The notes beneath the pieces were generated by a model. The model saw nothing but the letters and a program-made list of their open reading frames with translations, was not told where the DNA came from and did not search any database. Below, piece after piece: positions 51,955 to 60,995 of a DNA stretch of 64,000 bases; position 1 is the first letter of the stretch, and every line of letters starts with the position of its first letter. Origin of the DNA: JAAYCI01 sp964472465 (GTDB taxonomy: Bacteria; Bacillota; Clostridia; Oscillospirales; Ruminococcaceae); the NCBI GenBank assembly GCA_964472465.1, contig CAYYLW010000002.1, forward strand, positions 21,121 through 85,120, in the 5' to 3' direction. The position numbers were made by a program, and so were the translations under genes.

Positions 51955-53352
51955 CTATTTTTTCTTGGCGGGCATACCGTGGATGGCACAGCCCAGCACT
52001 TCGCACAGGGCTTCTTCGAAGGCCTCACTAAGGGTGGGGTGCCCGTGCATGATGCCCGCGGCCTCTTCCACGGTGAACATCCCGCCCATGGCGGTGGCCG
52101 CTTCGGCCAGCAGGTCGCTGGCGTTGGGGCCCACGATGTGCACGCCCAGAATCTGCTGCTTATCGGCGCTGGCCAGCACCTTGACCATGCCTTCGGTATC
52201 GTGCATGGTGAGGGCCTTGCCGTTGCCGCTGAACTGGAAACGGCCCACGGTGTAAGGGGTACCGGCGTCTTTCAGTTCCTCTTCGCTCTTGCCAATGGAG
52301 GCCACCTCTGGGAAGGTGAACACGGCGCTGGGGATGAGGTCATAATCCACGCTGGCGGGGTGCCCGGCCAGTTTTTCCACGCACACCTTGCCCTCTTCGC
52401 TGGCCACATGGGCCAGCATTACCCCACCAATCACGTCGCCAATGGCGTAGACGCCCGGCAGGCTGGTTTGGTAGTTTTCGTCCACCTGGATGCCGCCGCG
52501 GCCATGGGTGATGCCCACGGTATCCAGCCCCAGGCCCTCAATGTCCAGTTGCCGCCCGGTGGATACCAGCACCTGCCCGCAGGGCAACTGGGTTTTTTCG
52601 CCGCTCTTGTCCGCGGTGACCATCAGCCCGGCGCCGGATTTCTCGATTTTTTCCACCTTGGTGGCCAGCAAAAAGCGGATGCCTTTGCTCTCGAGGCATT
52701 TTTGCAGCCGGTCGGTGATTTCTTTGTCGATGGCGGGGATGATTTTGGGCATGAACTCCACCACCGTCACCTCGCTGCCGAAAGCCTGGTAGATGCCGGC
52801 AAACTCGATGCCGATGACCCCGCCGCCGATGATGACAATCTGTTTTGGAATTTCCGCCATCTCCAGGGCTTCTTTGCTGGTGATGACCCCGGGGCTATCG
52901 ATGCCCGGAATGGGGGGCAGGGCGGCCTTGCTGCCCGAGGCGATGAGGATGTTTTTGCACGCATGTACCTTGGCGCCGTCTTTCCCTTGTACCTCCACCT
53001 TGCCTTGGCCCAGAATTTTGGCACTGCCGCGTAGCAGCTCCACCCCGTTGGCTTTCAGCAGAAACTCCACCCCGGTGGAGAGGGTCTTCACAACGTCCTC
53101 TTTTTCCTTGCGCAGCTTGTCTAGGTTCAGCCTAAAGCTGTCCACCTCAAAGCCGTAACTGGCGGCGTTTTGCAGATAATGCGCCACCTGGGCATCCTTA
53201 AACAGGGCCTTGGTGGGGATGCAGCCGTAATTTAGGCAGGTGCCGCCGAAGGCGTCTTTTTCTACAATGGCCACCTTCATACCCAGTTGGGCAGCGCGGA
53301 TGGCGGCCACATAGCCCCCAGGCCCCGCGCCAATGACAACCAAATCGGTCAT
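51955..53352 (-). CDS. lpdA: Dihydrolipoyl dehydrogenase (E3)
   Basis: 465 residues. FAD motif VIGAGPGGYVAAIRAAQLG, redox-active Cys39/Cys44 in GGTCLNYGCIPTK, NAD motif VIIGGGVIGIEFAGIY, FAD-closing VYAIGDVIGG and the dimer-interface catalytic His in MHGHPTLSEAFEEAL. It reoxidises lipoamide on the E2 protein encoded at 55898-57187. No lipoyl domain is fused to it. AAGGAG precedes ATG 53352. Separated from E2 by a hydrolase and a reductase gene in the same orientation, suggesting these act in one pathway. Confidence 0.95.
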   Translation of the reverse strand: MTDLVVIGAGPGGYVAAIRAAQLGMKVAIVEKDAFGGTCLNYGCIPTKALFKDAQVAHYLQNAASYGFEVDSFRLNLDKLRKEKEDVVKTLSTGVEFLLKANGVELLRGSAKILGQGKVEVQGKDGAKVHACKNILIASGSKAALPPIPGIDSPGVITSKEALEMAEIPKQIVIIGGGVIGIEFAGIYQAFGSEVTVVEFMPKIIPAIDKEITDRLQKCLESKGIRFLLATKVEKIEKSGAGLMVTADKSGEKTQLPCGQVLVSTGRQLDIEGLGLDTVGITHGRGGIQVDENYQTSLPGVYAIGDVIGGVMLAHVASEEGKVCVEKLAGHPASVDYDLIPSAVFTFPEVASIGKSEEELKDAGTPYTVGRFQFSGNGKALTMHDTEGMVKVLASADKQQILGVHIVGPNASDLLAEAATAMGGMFTVEEAAGIMHGHPTLSEAFEEALCEVLGCAIHGMPAKKK

Positions 53353-53376
53353 GGGAAACACTCCTTATGCTGTGTG

Positions 53377-54384
53377 CTAGTATTGGTAAGCCGTCAAATC
53401 GGCCGCGCAGGTGACCCCGTAGTGGAGTTTCTGGCGGGTGAAGAGGAAATTTTGGTGGTGGATGCCCACACTGAGAAGCTGGGAGTGGGGGTGATCCAGA
53501 TAGCCGAAGGGCTGTGCATAGCCCGGCGTGGTGCCGCCGCCCACAAACACCATGGAATAGTTGATGAAATACTCGTCCAGCGCGCCCAGCCCCAGTAGAT
53601 GGGTGCAGTAGGAGGGGGACTCCACACACACGCGCTCCATACCCAGCTTGCGCAGAATATACAGCAGCAGGGGGGTGTTGGGCTGGCTGCCCTCGCCCGT
53701 TACGATGACGGGGAACACGTCAAAATCCTGGTAGAGGGGGCCAAAATTGAAAGCGTCCACCTCTTCGCGGGTTTGGAAGGGCCCCCAGTAGAGGTGCTTG
53801 CGGGAGGAGTTCTTTTGCAGGTGTGCCATGCCGTTTGGCGAGGTGGCAATCACCATCTTGTACTGCTCGGCGGGGTCGATGTCGAAGGAGTAATGGTCCA
53901 GCGGGATATCGGTGCCGTCTAGCGAGAGCAGCACCACGGCGGGGTTACAGGCCTGGCCTAGGGCCTCTTTACGCTGGCGGGCCAGGTCTTGGTCATACAC
54001 ATGGCAGCTCACGCCCGGCTCGTTCGCCAGGGTACCCGCCCCCACCAGCACGCCATCGCTGAGGGCGCGCAGCAGATTCAGAACCCAGAAATCACCCAGG
54101 GAACCGGCGGGGTCCATAAAGTTGTTTTTGGCCACCAGGGGGCCGGCGGGGTTGTCCTGATAGGCCATTTTGCCATCGGAGCTGAGCACGATGGAGGAAT
54201 AGGTGTAGGGGCGGTCCTCCGGGGGAGCGGGAAACTGCACAGCGGTGTAGTATTGGTCGGCATCGGGCAGGGTGGCGGGGCGGGTGCAGCTTTCTTGGAT
54301 GGCCTTGAAAGCCGCCTCGTCCCGGAACAGCATCTGAATTTTCAAGTCCTCTTTGGGGGTGGAAAAATAGTGCAGTGGATTCAT
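53377..54384 (-). CDS. RibD C-terminal-domain reductase-like protein
   Basis: About 335 residues. Contains a RibD_C/dihydrofolate-reductase-like fold: TYSSIVLSSDGKMAYQD, FWVLNLLRALSDGVLVGAGTLANEPG, VIVTGEGSQPN and a C-terminal DEYFINYSMVFVGGG. In riboflavin synthesis this domain reduces a pyrimidine ribosyl side chain with NADPH; here no rib genes are nearby and the gene sits in a catabolic operon. It likely reduces a pyrimidine, pteridine or related ring. AGGAGG precedes ATG 54384. The N-terminal ~60 residues are not recognised. Confidence 0.8.
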   Translation of the reverse strand: MNPLHYFSTPKEDLKIQMLFRDEAAFKAIQESCTRPATLPDADQYYTAVQFPAPPEDRPYTYSSIVLSSDGKMAYQDNPAGPLVAKNNFMDPAGSLGDFWVLNLLRALSDGVLVGAGTLANEPGVSCHVYDQDLARQRKEALGQACNPAVVLLSLDGTDIPLDHYSFDIDPAEQYKMVIATSPNGMAHLQKNSSRKHLYWGPFQTREEVDAFNFGPLYQDFDVFPVIVTGEGSQPNTPLLLYILRKLGMERVCVESPSYCTHLLGLGALDEYFINYSMVFVGGGTTPGYAQPFGYLDHPHSQLLSVGIHHQNFLFTRQKLHYGVTCAADLTAYQY

Positions 54385-54394
54385 GTTGTTCCTC

Positions 54395-55798
54395 CTAGGC
54401 CAAGGTACGGGGCGGCGCGGCGGCCTGCCCCCACTGTGTGTTGCCCAGGCCGCTGCGCTGTGCAAGCCGCCGGGCCAGCCGCTGGGCTTCATACAAAACC
54501 TTTTCCTCGTCTACGGTGGTCATGCGCCCCTCTTCCAGCACCGGTACGCCCTCCACCAGTACGGTATCGATATTTTGCGGGGTGGAGCAATACACCAGCG
54601 CACTGATGGGGTCGTGCAGGGGCAGGGAGAACAGCCCGGGTTTGTAGACCACCAAATCGGCCTTTTTCCCTACTTCTACGCTGCCAATTTCGTTTTGTTT
54701 GCCGGTGGCGGCGGCGCCCCCCAGGGTGGCCATTTCCAGCACCCCGGCCGCGGGCAGCACCAGTGGGTTGCGGGTGCTTACCTTTTGTAGCAACGAGGCG
54801 TTTTTAATCACCTCCAGCATATTTTGGCTATCGTTGCTGGCAGAGCCATCGCAGGCCAAAGAAACGGTGAGGCCGTCCTCCACAAAGCGGTAAATGGGCG
54901 GTGCACCGGAGGCCAAAATCATGTTGGAGAGGGGGTTATACGAGATTTTTACATCGTGGCGTTTGAAGGCCTGGAAGTCCTCCTCCTGCATATTCACACA
55001 GTGCACGGCGATAAAATCTGGCCCGAGTACGCCCAGATACTCCATCTCCTCGATGGTGCGGCGGCCATAGTGTTCCAGGCTGAAGGCGTCGTCGTCCAGC
55101 GTTTCTACGATGTGCATGGTGATGGGCAGGTGTAGTTCGTTTGCCATTTTGCGCATCTCGCGGAAGCCGTCCTCGCTTTGGTCCCAGATGATGCCGGGGG
55201 CGATGGCCACCGAAAGGCGGGCGTTGCCACGCAATTCTTTTTCCAAGCGGCGGATGGCGTCGAAGAAGTCCTGCTCAACCTCCACCTGCGGGCAGGCAAT
55301 TTCGGGCGGGAAACCGCCCACAGTGGTGAAGGCGCGGCCCAGGATACCCCGGATGCCCACATCCTCGAAGGCGCGTAGCACCGCTTCATCCAGCCCGGGC
55401 ACGGGGTGGCAATACTGGTAATCTAGCAGGGTGGTGGTGCCGCTGCGAATGCCCTCGATACAGCCCAGAAGGGCGGCGTGGTAGATGGTTTCCTCGTCGA
55501 AATTGTGCAGGGCCACCCGCACCGAACTGTTCAGCCAGTCCAGGAGGTTTTTGTCCCGCCCCAGGCCCTTGAGCATGGTTTGGAACAGGTGGCTGTGGGT
55601 GCTGACAAAGCCGGGGAACACCACTTTCCCGGCCAGATCCATGGTGCGTGCAGCGGTGTATTCCTGCAACAGCTCCGCCCCGCCCACGGCGGCAATGTTG
55701 CCGCCGCTGATGGCGATGCAGGCGTTGTCTACAATTCTGCGGTTTGCGTCCATGGAAACCAGGTACGCGTTTTTCAAGATGAGGTCGGCTTGTTTCAT
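54395..55798 (-). CDS. ATZ/TRZ-family amidohydrolase (SsnA/guanine-deaminase-like)
   Basis: 467 residues. Metal ligands: HxH in STHSHLFQTM, His in MHIVETLDDD, His in AVHCVNM and Asp in LACDGSASND. This is the subtype-III metal site of cytosine/guanine deaminase-, atrazine chlorohydrolase- and 8-oxoguanine deaminase-like enzymes. It probably removes an amino group from a heterocycle. The promoter-like TTGTAT-N17-TGATAT lies upstream, after a terminator at 55850, so it can be expressed apart from the dehydrogenase genes. Confidence 0.88.
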   Translation of the reverse strand: MKQADLILKNAYLVSMDANRRIVDNACIAISGGNIAAVGGAELLQEYTAARTMDLAGKVVFPGFVSTHSHLFQTMLKGLGRDKNLLDWLNSSVRVALHNFDEETIYHAALLGCIEGIRSGTTTLLDYQYCHPVPGLDEAVLRAFEDVGIRGILGRAFTTVGGFPPEIACPQVEVEQDFFDAIRRLEKELRGNARLSVAIAPGIIWDQSEDGFREMRKMANELHLPITMHIVETLDDDAFSLEHYGRRTIEEMEYLGVLGPDFIAVHCVNMQEEDFQAFKRHDVKISYNPLSNMILASGAPPIYRFVEDGLTVSLACDGSASNDSQNMLEVIKNASLLQKVSTRNPLVLPAAGVLEMATLGGAAATGKQNEIGSVEVGKKADLVVYKPGLFSLPLHDPISALVYCSTPQNIDTVLVEGVPVLEEGRMTTVDEEKVLYEAQRLARRLAQRSGLGNTQWGQAAAPPRTLA

Positions 55799-55849
55799 AC
55801 AGCCCTCCGAATATCAAATAGGTGCTTGGCAGCATACAATATAAAATTT

Positions 55850-55880
55850 GGAAAACCCAAAGGCAAGCTCTGGGTTTTCC
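55850..55880 (-). terminator. Terminator after the E2 gene
   Basis: GGAAAACCCA (55850-55859) pairs perfectly with TGGGTTTTCC (55871-55880); on the minus strand AAATTTTATATT follows. Confidence 0.75.
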
Positions 55881-55897
55881 GGCCGCAGCTATTTACA

Positions 55898-57187
55898 TTA
55901 CAGCCATTTGAAATCTTGCAGCCCGGTGACGACCTCTTGCAGGAAACGGGCCGCGGGGGCACCGTCGATGAAGCGGTGGTCGTGGGTGAGGGAGAGGTTC
56001 ATGACGCTGCCGGGCACGAAAGCGCCTTCCTTCACCAGCAATTTTTCGAGGATGGCCCCCACGCCCAGGATGGAACCTTCGGGCGCGTTGATGATGGGCG
56101 TGAAGTAGGTGATGCCGAACATGCCGAGATTGGTGATGGTGATGGTGGCGTTGCCCATCTCCTCGGCGGTAAGGCTACCGGCCTTGGCTTTCTCGCTGAG
56201 GGAGGCCAGTTCCAGGCAGATGGTGCGCAGGTCTTTGAGGTTGGCGTCCCGGATGACGGGAACCAGCAGGCCGCTGGGCACATCCACCGCGCAGCCAATG
56301 TGTACCCGGGCGCTGGTTTTGATGTGTTTGTCGTCGGGCATGCTGGTGCGCATTTTGGGGTGGTTTTCCAGCGCCTGGGCCACGCTTTTGATGAGCATGG
56401 CGGTGTAGCTGAGCTTGACGTTCGCGGCCACATACTTGCCCTTGATGGACTTGTAGGTTTTGACGAGGCCCGTCACGTCGGCTTCGGTGGCGATGGTGAT
56501 TTGGGCCGAGCCGTGCAGGCTGTTCATCATGCCGCGGCAGGTGGCGCTTTGCATGGGGGTCATCTTGGCCACCACGTCGCCCTCTTCGGCAGCGGCTGTG
56601 TCGTACACGGCGGCGGCCGGCGCGGCGGCCACGGCCGCTGCGCTTACCGCGGGCATGCCCGCGGCTGTGGCGGCAGGCGCCGCCACAGGGGCCGCCGCAA
56701 TGGCTGCCTCCCCAGCGGGTTTGCCGTGCTTTTTCAGGTCCTCGATGGTGATCATCCCCAGCAGGCCCGTGCCCTGGATGTGGGCGTAGGAAAGGCCCTT
56801 CTCCTCGGCAATTTTCTTCGCCCGGGGGGTAATTTTCACCTCGCCCGCAGGCACTGCGGCAACAGGGGCGGCCGCGGGGGCAGGTGCAGCAGGGGCTGCT
56901 GCCGGGGCGCTCTCGGCGGCCGGGGCCGCCGCACCGGCGGCTTCGTCCATGCTGTCTGCCAGCAGGCAGATGGTCTCGCCGCAGGCCAGCTCGTCGTCCA
57001 CGCCCGCCAGCAGTTTCAGCACAAAGCCATCGCAGGGGGCCTCGGCGGTGTTGCTAATCTTATCGGTGTTGATCTCGGCCAGGGCGTCGCCTTTTTTCAC
57101 GCTGTCGCCCTCTTTCACTATCCATTCGCCGATGATACCGGTCTCCATAGAGAGGCCGAATTTAGGCATTCCAACTTCCGTTACCAT
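55898..57187 (-). CDS. Dihydrolipoamide acyltransferase (E2) of an acetoin/2-oxoacid dehydrogenase complex
   Basis: 429 residues. One N-terminal lipoyl domain with Lys43 in EINTDKISNT, an Ala/Pro-rich linker, a peripheral-subunit-binding domain (TPRAKKIAEEKGLSYAHIQGTG), a second Ala-rich linker, and the catalytic core with LTHDHRFIDGAPAARFLQ (catalytic His/Asp). It transfers the acyl group to CoA. AAAAGGAGG precedes ATG 57187. Follows E1 beta by 16 bases. The lipoyl group could be attached by LplA (38825-39811). Confidence 0.93.
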   Translation of the reverse strand: MVTEVGMPKFGLSMETGIIGEWIVKEGDSVKKGDALAEINTDKISNTAEAPCDGFVLKLLAGVDDELACGETICLLADSMDEAAGAAAPAAESAPAAAPAAPAPAAAPVAAVPAGEVKITPRAKKIAEEKGLSYAHIQGTGLLGMITIEDLKKHGKPAGEAAIAAAPVAAPAATAAGMPAVSAAAVAAAPAAAVYDTAAAEEGDVVAKMTPMQSATCRGMMNSLHGSAQITIATEADVTGLVKTYKSIKGKYVAANVKLSYTAMLIKSVAQALENHPKMRTSMPDDKHIKTSARVHIGCAVDVPSGLLVPVIRDANLKDLRTICLELASLSEKAKAGSLTAEEMGNATITITNLGMFGITYFTPIINAPEGSILGVGAILEKLLVKEGAFVPGSVMNLSLTHDHRFIDGAPAARFLQEVVTGLQDFKWL

Positions 57188-57203
57188 AAAAAGGGGCCTC
57201 CTT

Positions 57204-58157
57204 TTAGTATTCCATTACAGCGCGGCAGGCTTTCACCAGCTCTTCGGTTTGGGGCAGAACATAGTCCTCCAGGTTCGGGGCGAAGGGCATGGGGCTATCC
57301 AGCGAGGTGCTGCGTTTGATGGGCGCGCGCAGGTATTCGAAGATATCCTCGTTGATCATGGCGGAGATTTCCGCGCCCCAGCCGCCGCATTTGGGGCCTT
57401 CCTGGGCCAGCACCAGGCGGCCGGTTTTGGCCACTGAGTTCTTGATGGCGTCCTTATCGTAGGGGAACACGGTGCGCAGGTCAATAATCTCGCACTGCAC
57501 GCCTTCTTTTTCCAGTTCGGCAGCGGCCTTGTGGGCCTTTTCCAGCATAATCTGGGTGGCCACGATGGTGAGGTCTTTGCCCTCGCGCTCAATTTCCGCC
57601 TTGTACAGCGGAATTTCGTACATCTCTTCGGGCACCTCGCCCTTCACGTTGTACAGGGCCTTGTGCTCCAAGTACACCACGGGGTTATCGCTGCGGATGG
57701 CGGAAATCAGCATGCCTTTGGCTTCGTAGGGGGTGGTGGGGGCCACCACCACAAGGCCCGGGGTGTTCATAAACCAGGGCTCCACGGTGGCGCTGTGGTG
57801 GTAGGCGCAGCGGATGCCGCCGCCCTGGGGGGCACGCACGGTGATGCCGCAGAAGGCCTTGCCTTGGTACATGTAGTTCAGTTTGGCGGCATTGTTGGTA
57901 AGCTGGTCAAAGCCCACGCCCAAAAAGTCGGCAAACATGATTTCGGGCACGGGTTTCAGCCCGCAAACGGCGGCGCCGCAGGCAAGGCCCAAGATGGCGG
58001 CCTCGGAGAGGGCGGTGTCCTTAATACGGTCGGGCCATTTGTGCCAAATGCCTTTGGTGATGCCGAAGTCGCCGCCCATTTTGGCCACGTCCTCGCCCAG
58101 CACAAATACGCGCTCGTCCTCTTCCATTATCTGGCCGTAAGAAAGTTTTCTGCTCAT
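57204..58157 (-). CDS. E1 beta subunit (acetoin/pyruvate dehydrogenase type)
   Basis: 317 residues of transketolase pyrimidine-binding plus C-terminal domain: VFVLGEDVAKMGGDFGITKG, SEAAILGLACGAAVCGLKPVPEIMFADF, YMYQGKAFCGITVRAPQGGGIRCAYHHSATVEPWF. It pairs with the E1 alpha subunit encoded just upstream; ATG overlaps that stop (ATGA). It binds the pyrimidine side of thiamine diphosphate. The substrate, acetoin versus a 2-oxoacid, is not certain. Confidence 0.93.
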   Translation of the reverse strand: MSRKLSYGQIMEEDERVFVLGEDVAKMGGDFGITKGIWHKWPDRIKDTALSEAAILGLACGAAVCGLKPVPEIMFADFLGVGFDQLTNNAAKLNYMYQGKAFCGITVRAPQGGGIRCAYHHSATVEPWFMNTPGLVVVAPTTPYEAKGMLISAIRSDNPVVYLEHKALYNVKGEVPEEMYEIPLYKAEIEREGKDLTIVATQIMLEKAHKAAAELEKEGVQCEIIDLRTVFPYDKDAIKNSVAKTGRLVLAQEGPKCGGWGAEISAMINEDIFEYLRAPIKRSTSLDSPMPFAPNLEDYVLPQTEELVKACRAVMEY

Positions 58158-59134
58158 CGTAATTCCACCTCTCTGTCAGCATAGGTAAAGGTTGTGGCTG
58201 TGTCCAGGCCGGGGACGGGGCTTTCCAGGGAGAATTTCAGCATCTCCTGCACGTGGGCCTCTTCCTCTTCCTCAATTTTTTTCAGGGCGGCTTCGCTCAC
58301 TTTTTCGCGTTTTTTCAAAACATCGCGGCAAAGCTTCAGCGGGTCGCGGTCTTTCCAGTGTTTCACCTCTTCGTCGGGGCGGTAGGCGGCGGGGTCGCCC
58401 GCGAAGTGGCCCTGCCAGCGGTAGGTGTCAAATTCGATGAGGCTGGGGCCCTCACCTTTGCGGGCACGTGCGGCGGCCTCTTCCACGGCCTCCACCACGG
58501 CTTCTATATCGTTTCCATCCACCCGTTTGCTGGGCACTTCGTAACCTTCGCCCCAGGTTTTCAGTTGCTTTTGGGGGTGGGCTTCGGTGTAGTGGGTGGA
58601 GATGGCGTATTGGTTGTTCAGCAGGCAGTAGATGATGGGCAATTTCCAAGTGGCGGACATGTTCAAACTTTCGTGGCAGGTGCCCTCGCCCAGGGTGCCG
58701 TCGCCCATGAACACGGCGGTCACGTCGTCGGTTTTGTTGTACACGGAGGCAAAGGCGGTGCCCAGGCAGGTGACAACCGTGCTGCCCTGGATGCCGTTAA
58801 AGCCCATGTTGCGGCATTCCAGGTCGTTCACGTGCATGGAGCCGCCGCGCCCGTGGTTGATGCCGGTCTCTTTGCCAAAAATTTCGGCCATCACGTATTT
58901 GGGGTCGGTGCCGGAAAGGGCAATGGCGCCGTGGCCGCGGTGGTCGGGGAATTTGTAATCGGTTTTGCGCAGCGCGTCCACCACGCCGGCCTGGCAGGCT
59001 TCCTGGCCGATGCTGAGGTGCACAAAGCCCGGCACGGTGCCGTTGGCGGCGTAGGTTTCGATGACCTCTTCAAAACGGCGAATCATCACCATGTCGCGGT
59101 ACAGCTTCAAAAGTCTTTCTTTTGGCAATGCCAT
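58154..59134 (-). CDS. E1 alpha subunit (acetoin/pyruvate dehydrogenase type)
   Basis: 326 residues. The thiamine-diphosphate Mg2+ motif is GDGTLGEGTCHESLNMSATWKLP-like (GDG...N), preceded by GGSMHV and HRGHG. The lobe TYRWQGHFAGDPAAYR resembles acetoin dehydrogenase AcoA (GHFxGD) more than PdhA. AGGAGG precedes ATG 59134. It decarboxylates or cleaves the substrate and passes the acyl group to E2. Follows the cyclohydrolase gene by 17 bases, so it is co-transcribed. Confidence 0.93.
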   Translation of the reverse strand: MALPKERLLKLYRDMVMIRRFEEVIETYAANGTVPGFVHLSIGQEACQAGVVDALRKTDYKFPDHRGHGAIALSGTDPKYVMAEIFGKETGINHGRGGSMHVNDLECRNMGFNGIQGSTVVTCLGTAFASVYNKTDDVTAVFMGDGTLGEGTCHESLNMSATWKLPIIYCLLNNQYAISTHYTEAHPQKQLKTWGEGYEVPSKRVDGNDIEAVVEAVEEAAARARKGEGPSLIEFDTYRWQGHFAGDPAAYRPDEEVKHWKDRDPLKLCRDVLKKREKVSEAALKKIEEEEEAHVQEMLKFSLESPVPGLDTATTFTYADREVELR

Positions 59135-59150
59135 GATAGTTCCTCCTTTG

Positions 59151-60110
59151 TTAATTCAGGAAACTCTGTTCCAGCAGTTTGTAGTTGATTTCGCCCGCGG
59201 TGAAAGCGCGGCCGGAATTGATGTTGTGGATTTGGACTTTGCCCAGGGAGTGGACGTCATGGTCCACATAGAAGAAGTCGCGCCCGGATTTCTCGAACAC
59301 ATCCTCAAACAGCTCGCCGTAGTTGGGGCTGCTGGTTTTGCCCGCCAGTTGGTGGATGACCTTGGCGATGGAGATGTCGTCGCTGTCCACCCAAATTTCC
59401 ACCTCACTGCCGTAAATCAGCGCGTCGTTGATGCGGCCCATGGCCTTCATCTCGTCCTTCACGATGGGGGCGATGGGGGCACAGCCGCGGGCCAGTACAA
59501 TCTGCCCGGCGTGGAAGTTTTTCTCGAACATCTTGTGGCAGGTTTGCTCTAGCATCCTGGCCGAAACCTGCATGCTGCCCACAATGCAGGTGCTGGGGGC
59601 GATGAGCAGGTAGGTGTCCTCAGGTTTCACATGGCAGGCATCGGCAATTTCCTTGGCCACCTGCTCGGTGGGGTAGCGCACGTCTTGAATGCACAGCACG
59701 GCCTTGTCATAGTCGTCTTTGTAGTCGGTCATTTCAAAGTACCAATCGCTGGCCACGTGGGCGGTGGCACGGGCCGGGCCGCTGCCAATGGTGGCAAACT
59801 CGCCCTCACCCAGTTTCCAGCCGGCAATCTCGCTGCCCATGCAGGCCACCAGGGGCTGGTCGATGTACATCTCCACCGAGGAGAAGGAGTATTCGTCGTT
59901 GAGTTTGAAGCGGCCCAGGTTCACAATGCCGTGGTCGCCAATGGTGGCGCGGGTGAACAGCACGGCGGCTTTCCAGCTACCCTTGCAGGCAAGGCCCATG
60001 TCAATCAAATTAACGCCGCACTCCATCTTAATCACCTTGCAGCCCAGGGCTTCGGGGTCGGCCACAATCTCGTCCACCACTTTCATGGCCATTTTGTTTA
60101 AACTTACCAT
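59151..60110 (-). CDS. Methenyltetrahydromethanopterin cyclohydrolase family protein (Mch homologue)
   Basis: 319 residues, the same length as archaeal and methylotroph Mch. Conserved blocks: MVSLNKMAMKVVDEIVAD N-terminus, IDQPLVACMGSEIAGWKL, ATIGSGPARA, LLIAPSTCIVGSMQVSARMLEQT, MGRINDALIYGSEVEIWVDSDD, FFYVDHDVHSLGKVQIHNINSG. Mch normally hydrolyses the imidazolinium-like ring of methenyl-H4MPT. No other H4MPT or methanopterin gene is visible. In this operon, with a Mo hydroxylase, an SDR, amidohydrolase and lipoamide complex, it may open an imidazole-type ring of a heterocycle instead. AGGAGG precedes the start. Confidence 0.88.
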   Translation of the reverse strand: MVSLNKMAMKVVDEIVADPEALGCKVIKMECGVNLIDMGLACKGSWKAAVLFTRATIGDHGIVNLGRFKLNDEYSFSSVEMYIDQPLVACMGSEIAGWKLGEGEFATIGSGPARATAHVASDWYFEMTDYKDDYDKAVLCIQDVRYPTEQVAKEIADACHVKPEDTYLLIAPSTCIVGSMQVSARMLEQTCHKMFEKNFHAGQIVLARGCAPIAPIVKDEMKAMGRINDALIYGSEVEIWVDSDDISIAKVIHQLAGKTSSPNYGELFEDVFEKSGRDFFYVDHDVHSLGKVQIHNINSGRAFTAGEINYKLLEQSFLN

Positions 60111-60208
60111 ACTTTCTGCTACCTCCTAATTTTTGCCGGAAATTGCCGGAATTTCAGGTCTCTATGCGTTTGTTCTCACTATTTTCCTTAAAACAAGGCA
60201 CACACATT

Positions 60209-60937
60209 TTAGGGCTTGCGGCCAAACACATCGATGGCGGCGCCCATGATGGGCCAGCTCTCGTCGCTAGCCAGGAACAGAACTATGGGGTTTACATCCT
60301 CCACCTGCAACATGTCGTCCAGCCCGATGGTCACGGCGGCATCGGAATCAAAGCGCTCGCGGGTGTGCTCGGTGTTGGTCATGCCCAGGTAGATGGCGTT
60401 CACGTTGATGCCGTAGTCCTTCACCTCTTCCGAAAGAATTTGGGTGAGGCTGACGATGCCGCCCTTGGAGGCGGCATACGCGCCGAAACCCGGGAAGAAC
60501 AGCTTGGCCCCGGCGGAGGAGAGGTTCACAATTTTGCCATAGCGTCGCTCTTTCATTTTGGCGAGCACCGCGCGGGTGCAGTAGAAGGTGCCGTCCAGGT
60601 TGGTGGCAATGTGCTTTTTCCACTCTTCGTTGGAGGTATCGGCCACCTGAATGGAGTTATGGTAGGCCGCGTTGTTCACCAGAATGTCCACATGGTCGAA
60701 CTCTTTATGGATTTTGTCAAAGCAGGCCGTCACTTCGTCTGCGTTTCCAATATCGCAGCCCATGGCTAGGGCCTTGCCGCCCGCTTTGCGAATTTCTTCG
60801 GCCACCGCCTCCACCTTGCTGGCGGTGCGGCCCAGCAGTACCACCTGTGCGCCCTCGGCGGCGAAGGCTTTGGCAAAGCCGGCGCCAAGGCCCTGCCCGG
60901 CCCCGGTTACCACGGCAACCTTGTCGTTGAATTTCAT
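60209..60937 (-). CDS. Short-chain dehydrogenase/reductase (SDR)
   Basis: About 242 residues. Classical SDR motifs: TGAGQGLGAGFA (NAD(P) loop), NNAAYHN (NNAG-like), catalytic Ser in NLSSAGA and Tyr/Lys in AYAASKGG. ATG 60937 has GGAGGG eight bases upstream; the frame extends to 60988 without a site. It lies between the Mo hydroxylase and the Mch homologue, so it probably oxidises or reduces a hydroxyl made by the hydroxylase or used by the dehydrogenase complex. Acetoin reductase activity is an alternative. Confidence 0.9.
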   Translation of the reverse strand: MKFNDKVAVVTGAGQGLGAGFAKAFAAEGAQVVLLGRTASKVEAVAEEIRKAGGKALAMGCDIGNADEVTACFDKIHKEFDHVDILVNNAAYHNSIQVADTSNEEWKKHIATNLDGTFYCTRAVLAKMKERRYGKIVNLSSAGAKLFFPGFGAYAASKGGIVSLTQILSEEVKDYGINVNAIYLGMTNTEHTRERFDSDAAVTIGLDDMLQVEDVNPIVLFLASDESWPIMGAAIDVFGRKP

Positions 60938-60995
60938 TCCAATACCCTCCGTCTTAAATTGAGTTGAAAGTGAAAAACCCTTTTCCACTGCCCTT

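Noticed and set aside
55478..57319. A 613-codon plus-strand frame opposite the amidohydrolase and E2 genes
   Set aside because: Gly/His/Val-rich antisense shadow of the Ala-rich E2 linkers and catalytic core.
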